Shown here: positions 23,391-33,343 of the stretch, piece by piece
Numbering within the stretch: position 1 is the first letter of the stretch
How the letters are laid out: the number at the start of each line of letters is the position of its first letter
Source of the DNA: Hevea brasiliensis
Taxonomy: Eukaryota; Streptophyta; Magnoliopsida; Malpighiales; Euphorbiaceae
Direction of reading: 5' to 3'
Length of the DNA stretch: 64,000 nucleotides
Assembly: GCF_030052815.1 (NCBI RefSeq)
Contig: NC_079504.1
Location: forward strand, 99,220,371 to 99,284,370
Translations under genes and position numbers: made by a program
The notes under the pieces: generated by a model
Told to the model about the DNA's origin: nothing
The model's database searches: none
The model's input: only the letters and a program-made list of their open reading frames with translations

Positions 23391-24425
23391 TATTTAGATT
23401 CGATGATACTCATAGTTCATCTGACTTGGGTTTTAGATCTTGGTGCAGTTCTCACAATTCTAAAGATATGCAGAAACAAGCAAATAGTAGCGACTTGCGT
23501 TCTCAAGATGTTAGAGTCGGATTGGCAATGGCTCAAGCTGTTGAAGCTTTAGCCATAGGATCTAAATCTTTTTACATGTTTGGACATGTTTTGTGTTTGG
23601 ATAATATTTTATATGTACCTGATGCTTTTAAGAACATCATTTCTATATCTAGTTTGACTAGAAATGGCTATGAATTTCAGTTCACTGATGATGTTTGAAA
23701 TATTTATTTTGGAAATAAATATATTGGTTCGGGTTATATGAATGATGGTCTTTATTATTTGGATAATAATGACAAACACAAATTGAATGCAAGTGATCTA
23801 AAAGAATGCAATGCCATGGTGAAAACCAACTCAAGTTCAAAATATATTTGGCACTTAAGGTTATGTCATGTTGCAGAAGATAGGATTGCAAAACTGGAGA
23901 AAATGGGGATTCTATCCTCATTGGGCTCTGAGCCTACTCTAACTTGTGAATCTTGCCTTCAGGGCAAAATGACTAGATCACCCTTTGTTGGACAGGGCTA
24001 AGAGTGAAAATATTTTGGAGCTAATACATAGTGATGTACGTGGTCCATTTAAAGAAATGGCTAGAGGGGTTTTCATTATTTTATTACCTTCTTGATGATA
24101 AATCAAGGTTTGGGTATTTGTATTTGATGAAATACAAACACGAATCTTTTGAAAAGTTCAAAGAATTTAAATCAAATAGAAAATCAAACAGAAAGAATAT
24201 TAAAGCTCTTTGATCGGATCGTGGAGGTGAATATTTGAGTCTTGAATTTGATGAATACTTGAGAGAGCATGGCATTGTTTCTCGGTGACTCCTCCAGAAC
24301 GCCATACGGTGAATGGTGTATCCGAAAGGAGAAATCGTACCCTATTGGATATGGTACGTAGTATGATGAGCTATCTTGATATGCCAATCTCCTTTTGGGA
24401 TTTGCATTAGAATCGACTTTGTATA
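23391..24425 (+). pseudogene. pol: A protease, GAG-pre-integrase and integrase remnants
   Basis: The protease remains as LDLGAVLTI in one frame and SSHNSKDMQ in the next. Its C-part is clear: DNILYVPDAFKNIISISSL, typical of Copia. The GAG-pre-integrase domain (23738-24001) has WHLRLCHVAEDRIAKLEKMG and CESCLQGKMTR, giving the H-x5-H and C-x2-C zinc ligands of the integrase N-domain. The integrase core follows in broken frames: ELIHSDVRGPF with the first catalytic Asp near 24034, then SDRGGEY-like and TPPERHTVNGV-like sequence around 24215-24320. Many frameshifts make it inactive. Integrase would join the DNA copy to the chromosome. Confidence 0.85.
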
Positions 24426-25673
24426 TTGAATAGGATTCCATCAAAATCAGTTTCTTCCACACCTTATGAGATATGGCATGGAAGAAAACCAAGTCTTAAG
24501 CATGTTAAGATTTGGGGTTGTCCAGCTTATATCAAAAAGCAGAACACTGATAAATTGGAGACTAGATCAGAAAAAAGTCGATTTGTTAGATATCCAAAAG
24601 ATAGTTTTGGATATTATTTTTATTTGCCTACTTCACAAAAGGTTGTGATAAGTAGAGATGCCACATTTCTTGAACAACAGTTTGTTCAAGAAGGAGGCAA
24701 AGGAAGGCAAATAGAGTTAGAATTGGAGAATTCTGACCAACCAACAGATCAGATGGATATAGATCCATCTAGTCAACCAATACCCGTTAATGAAACATCT
24801 ACAGCTGTTCCTCATAGAACAACCAGGGTATCTCACCCACCAGTGAGATATGGTTTTCTTCATGAAGAAGAACAAGAGTTGTCTACTCATGAAGAAGTAG
24901 ATCATGGAGATGATCCATTTACCTATGAAGAAGCTATATCAGATATAGACTCTTCAAAATGGATTGATGCTATGAAATCCGAGATTGATTCCATGTATAA
25001 GAATCAAGTTTGGGATCTTGTTGACCCACCTGAAGGTATTATACCTATAGGGAACAAATGGGTTTTCAAGAAGAAAATTGGTTCTGATGGAAAGGTAGAG
25101 ACCTATAAGGCAAGGCTAGTAGCGAAAGGGTTTCGCCAAAGGCAAGGAATCGACTATGAGGAGACTTTCTCTCCTGTTGCCATGCTTAAATCAATTAGGA
25201 TTTTATTAGCAATAGCTGCGTACTATGATTATGAGATTTGGCAGATGGATGTCAAAGCGACTTTTCTCAATGGATACATTGAAGAAAACATTTTCATGGA
25301 ACAACCTAAGGGATTTGAATCCCAAGATGGTTCCAAGGTATGCAAGCTAAAGCGATCTATTTATGGGTTGAAACAAGCTTCGAGGAGTTGGAACATCCGT
25401 TTTGATGAAGCCATTAAATCCTTTAGTTTTATCAAAAATGAGGATGAGCCATGTGTATATAAGAAGGTTAGTGACAGTGCTATCACTTTCCTTGTCTTAT
25501 ATGTGGATGACATACTGTTGATGGGTAATGACACAGGTATGTTGACGACTATAAAGGTATGGTTGTCAAATACATTCTCCATGAAAGACTTAGGGGAGGC
25601 AACCTATATTCTTGGGATTCACATCTATAGAGATAGAGCAAAAAGAATAATTGGTTTATCCCAAAGTCTATAA
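24426..25673 (+). pseudogene. pol: A integrase C-end and reverse transcriptase (415-codon open frame)
   Basis: The longest open frame in the window; it has no start of its own because it is part of a polyprotein. It begins LNRIPSKSV with TPYEIWHGRKPS (integrase C-part), then a hydrophilic Q/E/P-rich linker. RT follows: KWIDAMKSEIDSMYKNQVWD, NKWVFKKKIGSDGKVETYKA, RLVAKGFRQRQGIDYEETF, WQMDVKATFLNGYIEE (second catalytic Asp in MDVKTAF-type block, here KATF), SIYGLKQASRSWN and LYVDDILLMGND (YVDD active site). It ends at a TAA (25671-25673) inside SQSLY-type sequence, where relatives continue into RNase H. RT has all visible catalytic blocks and is the least damaged domain. Confidence 0.93.
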
Positions 25674-26484
25674 TTGGAAAAGGTGTTAAAGAGGTTTAAC
25701 ATGCTTGATTCCAAGAGAGGATTGTTACCAGTGAGACATGGTATCCATCTTTCTAAAGAGATGTCTCCAAAGACACCTGAAGAAAGAGATAAGATGGCCA
25801 GGATTCCATATGCTTCGGCTATTGGAAGTTTAATGTATGCAATGTTGTGTACTAGGCCGGATATCGCATATGCTGTTAGTTTAACTAGCAGGTATCAATC
25901 CAATCCAGGTTTGGAACACTGGATAGCTGTCAAGAATATCCTTAAGTACTTGAGAAGAACTAAGGATTTATTCTTGATTTATGGAGATGGAGACTTGCAA
26001 TTGGATGGTTATACCGATTACGATTTCCAATCGGATATCGATGATAGAAAGTCTACCTCTGGATATGTGTTCATTTGTAATGGAGGTGCGATCGGTTGGA
26101 AGAGTTCAAAGCGAGCACATTGCAGATTCCACTCTGAAGTGAGTATATTCTCGCATCGAATCTTTGCAAAAGAAGCTATTTGGATAAAGAAGTTCGTGAC
26201 AGAATTTCTGATAGTTCCTTCCATTGAGTCGCCAGTTCCACTACTGCTGTGAGAATAATGGAGCGATCATCTGAGCTAAGGAACCAAGGTCTCACCAGAA
26301 ATCCAAACACATAGAAAGGCGCTACCACATTATCAGAGAAATAGTTGGGCAAGGCGATGTAGCCATGCAGAAAATAGCATCAGCTGAAAATCCAGCTGAT
26401 CCATTCACTAAGCCTATGTCACAGACTCAGTTAGACCGACATCTTGAGAAGATAGGTCTAAGATATTGTAATGAATGGCTCTAG
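25674..26484 (+). pseudogene. pol: A RNase H region and Pol C-terminus
   Basis: Directly follows the single stop after RT. Visible are KVLKRFNMLDSKRGLLPV, YASAIGSLMYAMLCTRPDIA, HWIAVKNILKYLRRTKDLFL, DRKSTSGYVF and EAIWIKKFV. After a frameshift near 26110 and a stop near 26270 it ends HIERRYHIIREIV...NPADPFTKPM and CNEWL with TAG at 26482-26484, fourteen bases before the 3' LTR. This is the standard end of plant Copia Pol. RNase H removes the RNA template. Confidence 0.9.
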
Positions 26485-26487
26485 TGC

Positions 26488-26498
26488 TAGTGGGAGAT
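26488..26498 (+). other. Polypurine tract of A
   Basis: AGTGGGAGAT-type purine run directly before the 3' LTR TGTTAGTAG. Confidence 0.8.
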
Positions 26499-28603
26499 TG
26501 TTAGTAGTATGCCCTAGAGCATATCATTTAGTATGTATCTTGTACATATTTTTATTAAAAAAAGGCATTTCCACTTTTCTGTTAACATAATATATTTATG
26601 TGTAATAGAAAAGGTCCATTGATATTTTGTTAGAAATATTATTCTTAAGTTGTTAAGAATATGAGTGATAATATTTCTAGCACGAAGTATCATAAATAGG
26701 TTCACAATCGAGGATACTTCATAATAAGGACATGACTAATCCAGAAAGATTGTATTCATGTTTGTTCCCAAGTTATTTATATGAGATATAAATAAGATGG
26801 AATGGTGAGTCTCATGCCATATAACAAACATGATAGGCACTTATAAATGATAAGTAGGCCGAACCAGTGACACTTATGACAAGCACATAGAGTTTATTCT
26901 TGTCAATGTTTTGTCATAAATCATATCAGTGCATATAATCTTTAGACCTGAGATAGCACAGTTATCTTGTATATAGGTAGTTTGAGTTTGATACTGCTTT
27001 CATACTTGTACTGTGTATGGGTATATGGGCATGTGTTGGCTCCTACTAGTTATATATGGAGGTAGGTGTTGATCAAGATGGAATCTGTTCCTCTAAGTAA
27101 ATAGAGATAAAATCCTATGTTCATTTAATTGTTCTTGATGTTTCAAGTTCCTGGCCAGGACAGATAGATTTATTCGTAAAAGAGTTTACGATGAGAAAAT
27201 CTTTTAATCAAGAACTGGAATTAAAAGAGAACATAATATTCATAGCAAATGGAGTTTGACATAAGCCATGACTCGGCTTGAGTTGGGATTTTGTAACAGA
27301 GAGATTCTAGTGCATGGTAACATATGATTATAGGTTCATTTAAGGTAAACCTTATTACTAATTGGGTGGCTATGGCATGCTATGCTAGGTGTTAACCATG
27401 GTCTATGAGGTTCATAAAATGATTTAGAGAAATCATTTTATGGTAAGAAAGAGTTCTGATGATATTAAGAGTTGATATCATGTCTCATTGCCAATTAGTG
27501 ATGAGCCTAGTAAGTCACACACATACACAAGTTATCACCTATTTAAATATGATTTAATTAATTAATTAAAGAGTTTAATTGATTAATTAAATAGGTTTGG
27601 TTTGCAATTAAATTGCAAAGTCCATAGCATGACTTGAAACCAAATCTAGATTATTGGATGTATAATATAAGTTAAATTTATATTTAAAGTGTTTAAATAT
27701 GAATTTAATTAATGAGAAATTAATTAATAGAGATTAATTAATTAATTTATATTTGATATAAATTAATTAGAAGAAGAAAATAATTATTTTGGGTTAAGAA
27801 CTCAAAATTAAGACACGAGGGCATTTTGGTCATTTCTTTGTGTGACACGTGGCACCATGAGATGGTGACACATGGCATAACACATAAGCTTGCCAAATGT
27901 TTTTAATCATGTAAGATGATTAAAATCAAGATTAAATATAGGTTTGACACTTGGCACAATGTGATTGGGTTACTTAAACCTAGAGCTAATCAAAGGGTGA
28001 CATATGGCAAGGGTTTAATGTGTTAACCTAGCTATATAAGTGTTGTTATGAGAAAAATAAAACACAACCAGCAGCCACACTCCTTTGTCACGCCACTTTG
28101 AGGGTTTTTATCTCTTCTTCTTCATCTCTTATCAATTCAAAGAGATTAGCCATCAATCTCTTGAATTAAGAACACTAGGAATTGTTTCTAGTGTCCTGTT
28201 TACATCTCTAATCTCTTAAAAGGCAGAACTTGAATTTCTAATTAATAGAAAAGGCTTTAGAAGCTGTTCAAGGGCTGCCATAGGTGTTCTTGGTGTGGAC
28301 AAGCTAGAGGGACAACATCTGGTGTCCTGAAGACGAATCTCAAAGGCGCAGACAGCTGCGATTGCATCAAGAGGTTAGTGTAATCGTTCTTGATTTAATC
28401 TAGGGTTCTAAAATTAATCTGATTAATTTTAAAATCTTAAATGGAAAATACAGATCCAAAAACATATTAAAAGAGTTTTAATATGTTGTTTATCATTGAA
28501 ATCAAATAGATAAAAATAAATCTTGCATGATGCATGTGACCCTAGGTGAAAATTTTTGAATTCAATGGTGTAAACTTGTATTTTTCACGCTTCCGTTCCT
28601 TCA
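26499..28603 (+). repeat. A 3' LTR (Copia, 2105 bp)
   Basis: Matches 18637-20740 with scattered substitutions and small indels. The four TGACAC-type motifs (27843, 27866, 27944, 27998) and the TATA box (28033-28040) are kept; only the fourth motif changes, to TGACATATGGCA. Confidence 0.95.
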
Positions 28604-29350
28604 GCTTCTGATTCAATTCTCTCTAAACTCAAGTGCTTGAGAGATGAGTTCTGAAAAATTGCTGTGTCTGAATCCCACTACTTGCATTCTCAAACTGGGC
28701 TTCAAACCCGTCTCAAATCTCTTGCATCTTGCCTTGCTAGTAGAAAGGAGACTCCCAGCATAATGACTTAAGCGGGAGAACTCCCTCTCATACTCTGCCA
28801 CTGATCGGTTCCGTTATTTCAAACTCAAAAATTCTTGCAATTTCTGATCAACATATGCATCTGGGATGTATTTCTATCTGAAATCTCTGATGAAGTCATC
28901 CCAGGTCAGTACTGGTGGTTCAGCTAAGCTATAGGGGATGGTCTTCCACCAATCATACGCATCCCCTTGCAGTAGCGACACAGAATATTCAAACTTCAGT
29001 TCATCTTGGCAGTGCAGCTTCTTAAATACTCTATCCATCCTTTCAAGCCATTGCTCTGCCTCTAAAGGGTCCACTGTACCCTTAAATTCAGTAGCCCCAT
29101 ACTTTAATAACTTTTCATACTGTCTGGCTGGAGGCAGTGGTTGTACCACAGGTGTCTGGGGTGGAGCTTGAGCAGGCATACCCCTAGCCATGTGTTGAAA
29201 CATCGCAGCCATCTATTGTGCAAACTGTGCAGGAAAATGCGGCATTTGTGGGGCTGGTGCTACAGATCCACTGACATTATATAAAGTTGGGGCTTCCCCT
29301 TGTGCCTCAGCTTCAATAGATTGCTCGACAAAGCGATTCCCTTCTTCCAT
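28604..29350 (-). pseudogene. gag: C Gag, N-terminal half
   Basis: The ATG at 29350 starts MEEGNRFVEQSIEAEAQGEA. The capsid blocks match D: TEFKGTVDPLEAEQWLERMD, HCQDELKFEYSVSLLQGDAY, DWWKTIPYSLAEPPVLTWDD and SVAEYEREFSRLSHYAG. Three stops sit where D has Gln: TAG at 29213-29215, TAG at 28874-28876 and TAA at 28814-28816, each one C-to-T change. A one-base frameshift near 28620 precedes RIESEA, where Copia A interrupts. The frame resumes across A at 18636 as a Lys/Glu-rich stretch leading to the zinc knuckle. Confidence 0.9.
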
Positions 29351-29518
29351 TTCAGTCTGAAGTTAGGGTATCTCCTCTACAAATAACACAAGGAGATTTC
29401 CTTCTGTTACTTCATATTTATGATATAATGCACTGAATGTAATAAATATGGACATTAAGTAGTTGTACTTAACAAGGAAAGACACAAATTCTCAATTTAA
29501 AACATATTTCAAAAATTT

Positions 29519-29530
29519 GCTCTGATACCA
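29519..29530 (-). other. Primer binding site of C
   Basis: Minus strand TGGTATCAGAGC, eight bases after the LTR end; intact tRNA-Met type. Confidence 0.92.
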
Positions 29531-29538
29531 CTAAAACA

Positions 29539-32500
29539 TGTCACAACTTACCCCTCTGTAAGACATAACATGATCCCGTAGAATACCTAATAAACTACCG
29601 CACTTCACCTATCGATAACTCATTAAGTACCCTATAAGGGATTTTAAAACAATTTTCTTACTTTTGATAAGTGGTGAGCATTTTCTAATTGGTATCAAAA
29701 CATTTAATTAGAGTTGAAAGCTAGTTGAAATATTTGGCCCATTTTATTTTTCATGAAATTTTATAAAAATTTCGGCAGAGTGTCGTCTGTATTTTGAGAA
29801 AACGGTTCTTTAAATTCCTGTAAAAAGCACTTCCAATAATCTGTCTCAACAACTTCTTCAAATTCACAATCAATCTCAACCAATTTCTCAAGTTTCAAAA
29901 TTCAACAATCCTCATTTCTCAATTTTCAAAAATTCCAATAATCATAAAAATACTATCAATTAATTTCATTCATTCGTATTGCATTAAAGATAGACAATCT
30001 ATATACATCATACTAAAAATTTACATTAGGAAAATCCAAACTAAAATTTATTACAAACTTTATACAAACTTTGTATAAGCTGCTCAAGACCAGTTTTACA
30101 TGTCCATACAATTATGTGCATTATATACATCAAAATAAATATTTACAGTCAGGGTATAAATTATACCCGATAACTTCAAAGCGGGTAGGTCTTCAATCCT
30201 CAGCATCTCAGTCTGCTGCTCCTCTAGTCTCTAAATCTGTGATAGCAATAACAGTCATCGCTGAGTACTAGGACTCAGTGGTGCACAACATACTAAAATA
30301 AACTTTATGCAGAATTTAAATCACATTTATTCAAAAATTGGACTGAACATGAGAATTAAATACAAAATATGAATTATGAGATTTTAATCTAAACAAGTTC
30401 ATTTTGAAGTATCAAAACACATTTCATAAAAGCCACAGTTATATCATGCCATTCGAAATAAATATAATCTCAATAGCCAGAGGCTAAGGAGAAGTCACAT
30501 CACAAGGCTAGCTAGCTCAAATATATGGATATCCATTCAATTTCTTCTTCTACTGGCACACACCTCAACACTTCAGCTAGAGAAGGAATCAAAATTCAAA
30601 ACTGATTACCTCCACTAGTCATGCTGGTCAGGTGTTCAAATATATGGTCATGACACTGTAGTTTCAAAACTTATCTTAACAATTTACTAAACATTGCCAT
30701 TTCAAATATACACAAATAACTTTCAACAATTTAAATCAGAAGCATCATAAATACTTCATCATAGTAATGTCACAATTCAATATCTCAAATTATTCAAAAC
30801 AATATGCAGAAGATAATTTACAAAAATTATACATTGTGCACAAACTTTAAGGGAGTCGCCTCTTGGCCTTGACTCGATTCCTCAGGTTCTTTCCCAGCGT
30901 TCTTGTCTACTGAAACACACAGTTTCACAGTGTTTCAGTGTCATAACTTAGCATAATTCCAAAAATAAATTTAAATTCACTTTTACCTAGCTCTAATAGT
31001 CTAAACTTGACGTTCTTTAAATTTTGTGTTTCGAAGTTACTATTCACTACACTATTTAAGTCATTTTGTTGACTTTCTAAGGCTTAATAGGTATGGGAAT
31101 TCCAACTTCACCCACATACCACATTTTGGTCACTAAATTTGTTGGTTTTGGTTGTTTACTCAAATTCTAAGTCTTTTAGGCAAATTTACAAATTTTCAAT
31201 TTTGGTATCTTAAGTTGCACTATTCCATTGGTCATTTTACTATTAGAATTTGGCAAAACTTTCTTCATAGAAAATGTTCCCTATTGTCTTAAGTTTATTC
31301 TCCTTTTTGAATCACTCTAATTGGAGTTTTTTAGCTCAAGTTATAGCCATTTGAATCATGGCTACCGAATTGGATTTAACCCAGATTTTCTGGGCAAATT
31401 TTGGTTCTGGCAGTTTTAGGTCACCAACTTTGGGTTGCCAAATGACTTGGTTAATTGCATAATTTGGGTTTGTGTTCTTCATGAAAGTTTTAGGTATATA
31501 TCTCATCTGTCCACTGGTAAAATTTCAGGTCATTTAGACCTGCATAGCTCAAGTTATGGTCAAATGAACAAATACTATTCATTTGGTCAGTTTGTACAGG
31601 TCAGACTGAGAATTTTCAGATTTGGTCAATTTGTTCACTAGGTTTTGGTCACTTTTTGGGAATGATTCCTAAATGAAAATTATGTCATTTTGTGTCTATT
31701 TTCATTCTAAATTAGTCTTATACCAATTGAACTTGTAAATTTTCAGTTTTGGTCCCTCAAAGGGACCTTGTTCTTACTGCCTGCAGCATAACCACATTGA
31801 ATCCGAATTTAAACTCAACTCCAACACTTCCAACACACTTCATTTGGTCACAAATGACCATTTCTCATCTCAAACTAGGTTAAACACATCATTTCACCAT
31901 TTCTCCATATTTTGTCTCCCAAACCCTAAGTCCAAAACTCTAACTTCCATGTTTAGTTCATTTGTTTAATTATAAATGCATATTTAGTTCTCATTCACTT
32001 ATTCTCACTTAACTACTTTCTAATTTGCATCAAATCACCCATTTCAAACATAAACCTAGCTGGTTGAATTCATATATAGTCCCTCAATAATTGTTTTCTT
32101 TTCATTTAAAGTTAATTTCTAACTTACATCAATTACTTAAATAAGAATTCAATAGATAATTTGAAGAATTTGTCACTAACCTCTATTGTGAAGTTTCCCA
32201 AAGCTTCAATTTCTCTTTATTTTCCTTCAAATTTCCTTCTCAATAGACTTGCTAAGATCCAAGAATAAGTTTTATTTAGGAAAATTGTGGGATTTACGGG
32301 GTTGATTCAAGCTTTAAAAGCTTGAAATTAAGTAGCTATGGAGGATTTAGTGAGAAAAGGGAGAGTGATGAGAAGCTATGGAAAAAAAAGAAGAAGAAGA
32401 ACATAAAATTTGGCTTTTCAATTTTGTTTTTATTCTTTAATTTGACTTAGTCAATTAGTTAATTAAATTAAAATTAATTATGAAGTCATAGTTGCATCAT

Positions 32501-33054
32501 CATGATGATGTCATCAATTGCTTTAACTTTCTTTTTTCATTTTTTTTTAGTTCTTTTAATTTAATTCTCGATTACGAAATTTTCTTTTCTCTGATTTTAT
32601 TTGACATTCAGGTCAGGAGTTAGCTCCAGGGGTCAATTGACCAAATTGCCCCTCGTCGGTTCAACCCGGTTTGCAAATAATTCAATATTTCTTCTGGCTC
32701 CCTGACCTAATTATTTGACTGGCTTAACAATTCTTTTTCGTGATTTTCTCTTTTCCATTGTGTTTGTAATGGTCTTAAGGACCGCGGCGTCATATTTTAC
32801 TGTTAGAAATTTGAGTTTAAATCGACTTCGCAGTCCTTCCCGAGAAGGTCACCCATCGTTGTGACTCTCGGCTCATTTAACTTCTTGTGTTCTGTTTTTC
32901 TTATTTATACTTAACTAATGGACAATTACTAATTATTTGTGTTTATGGCTAATCTAGTTGTCTTAAGTGTTATTCTAATCTCCTTAATTGTCCGGACCGA
33001 CTTTGGTCACCAAAACAGTGAAATGTACCAGGCTATATAAGTAGGGGTGTTACA
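29539..33054 (-). repeat. C 5' LTR (alpha, 3516 bp)
   Basis: Begins TGTAACACCCC on the minus strand (33054) and ends TTGTGACA at 29539. Hairpin 1 is kept at 30261-30278; the second stem has one broken pair (ATCAC for ATCGC), unlike D. It is about 88-90 percent like the D LTR over the part I compared. Confidence 0.92.
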
Positions 33055-33343
33055 ATTCACACAGTTGAACCCATAACCCAAAATTCAAATAGATGCTGTG
33101 TTGTACACCACAACATTTAACACTCTCCAAATAACCGAGGCTAAAAGGGAGGAACAAAGACTAGCCAGTATATATGAGTACTCACTCAAACTTTTCCCCA
33201 ACTGGCAAGCAAAAGAGGAAGGAACTCGCCCCATCTAGTGGAGGAGATATCTCACTAGACAAGCTAATGAGAATTCACAACATATTTTTCCATGTCAACT
33301 GTGGTTTTAAATCATATTCAAAACAATTTCTATTTACAAAGTG
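33055..33343 (-). repeat. G: old alpha LTR, first visible piece
   Basis: Diverged LTR sequence between C and F. On the minus strand it follows the alpha LTR order (GAGTACTCAT, a GCTAG, CCTCCC, then GTGGTGTACAAC...GCAT, then a GGTTCAACTGTGT equivalent of the CCTAAGTTGTGTTA segment in B). Removing F and one AAGTG joins it to 48238. C inserted at its left edge. The open frame at 33174-33521 crosses from G into F and is not a gene. Confidence 0.75.

Larger units (their letters stand above)
18637..28603 (+). mobile_element. A: Ty1/Copia element inserted in C gag
   Basis: Two LTRs of 2104 and 2105 bp (TGTTAGTAG...CTTCA) flank a 5758-bp interior with primer site, long repeat-rich leader, gag, and pol in the Copia order protease-integrase-RT-RNase H, then a polypurine tract. 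RT has YVDDILLMGND and RNase H ends in NPADPFTKPM, both Copia hallmarks. The LTRs differ by roughly 4-5 percent by eye, yet the coding part has many stops and frameshifts. No matching target duplication is visible: the left flank is GTATT, the right flank GCTTC. I did not settle the Copia clade. Confidence 0.95.
5864..33054 (-). mobile_element. C: alpha Ty3/Gypsy element split by D, B and Copia A
   Basis: Minus-strand order: 5' LTR (33054 to 29539), primer site, Gag N half (29350-28604), Copia A, Gag C end with protease and RT (18636-17076), element B, RT end and RNase H (6795-5864), then D. The pieces read as one polyprotein in order. The visible C sequence adds up to about 6.9 kb; integrase and 3' LTR should lie left of the window beyond D. 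C sits inside LTR G, with ATTCA (33055-33059) as the expected target duplication. Several nonsense changes show that it is dead. Confidence 0.85.
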
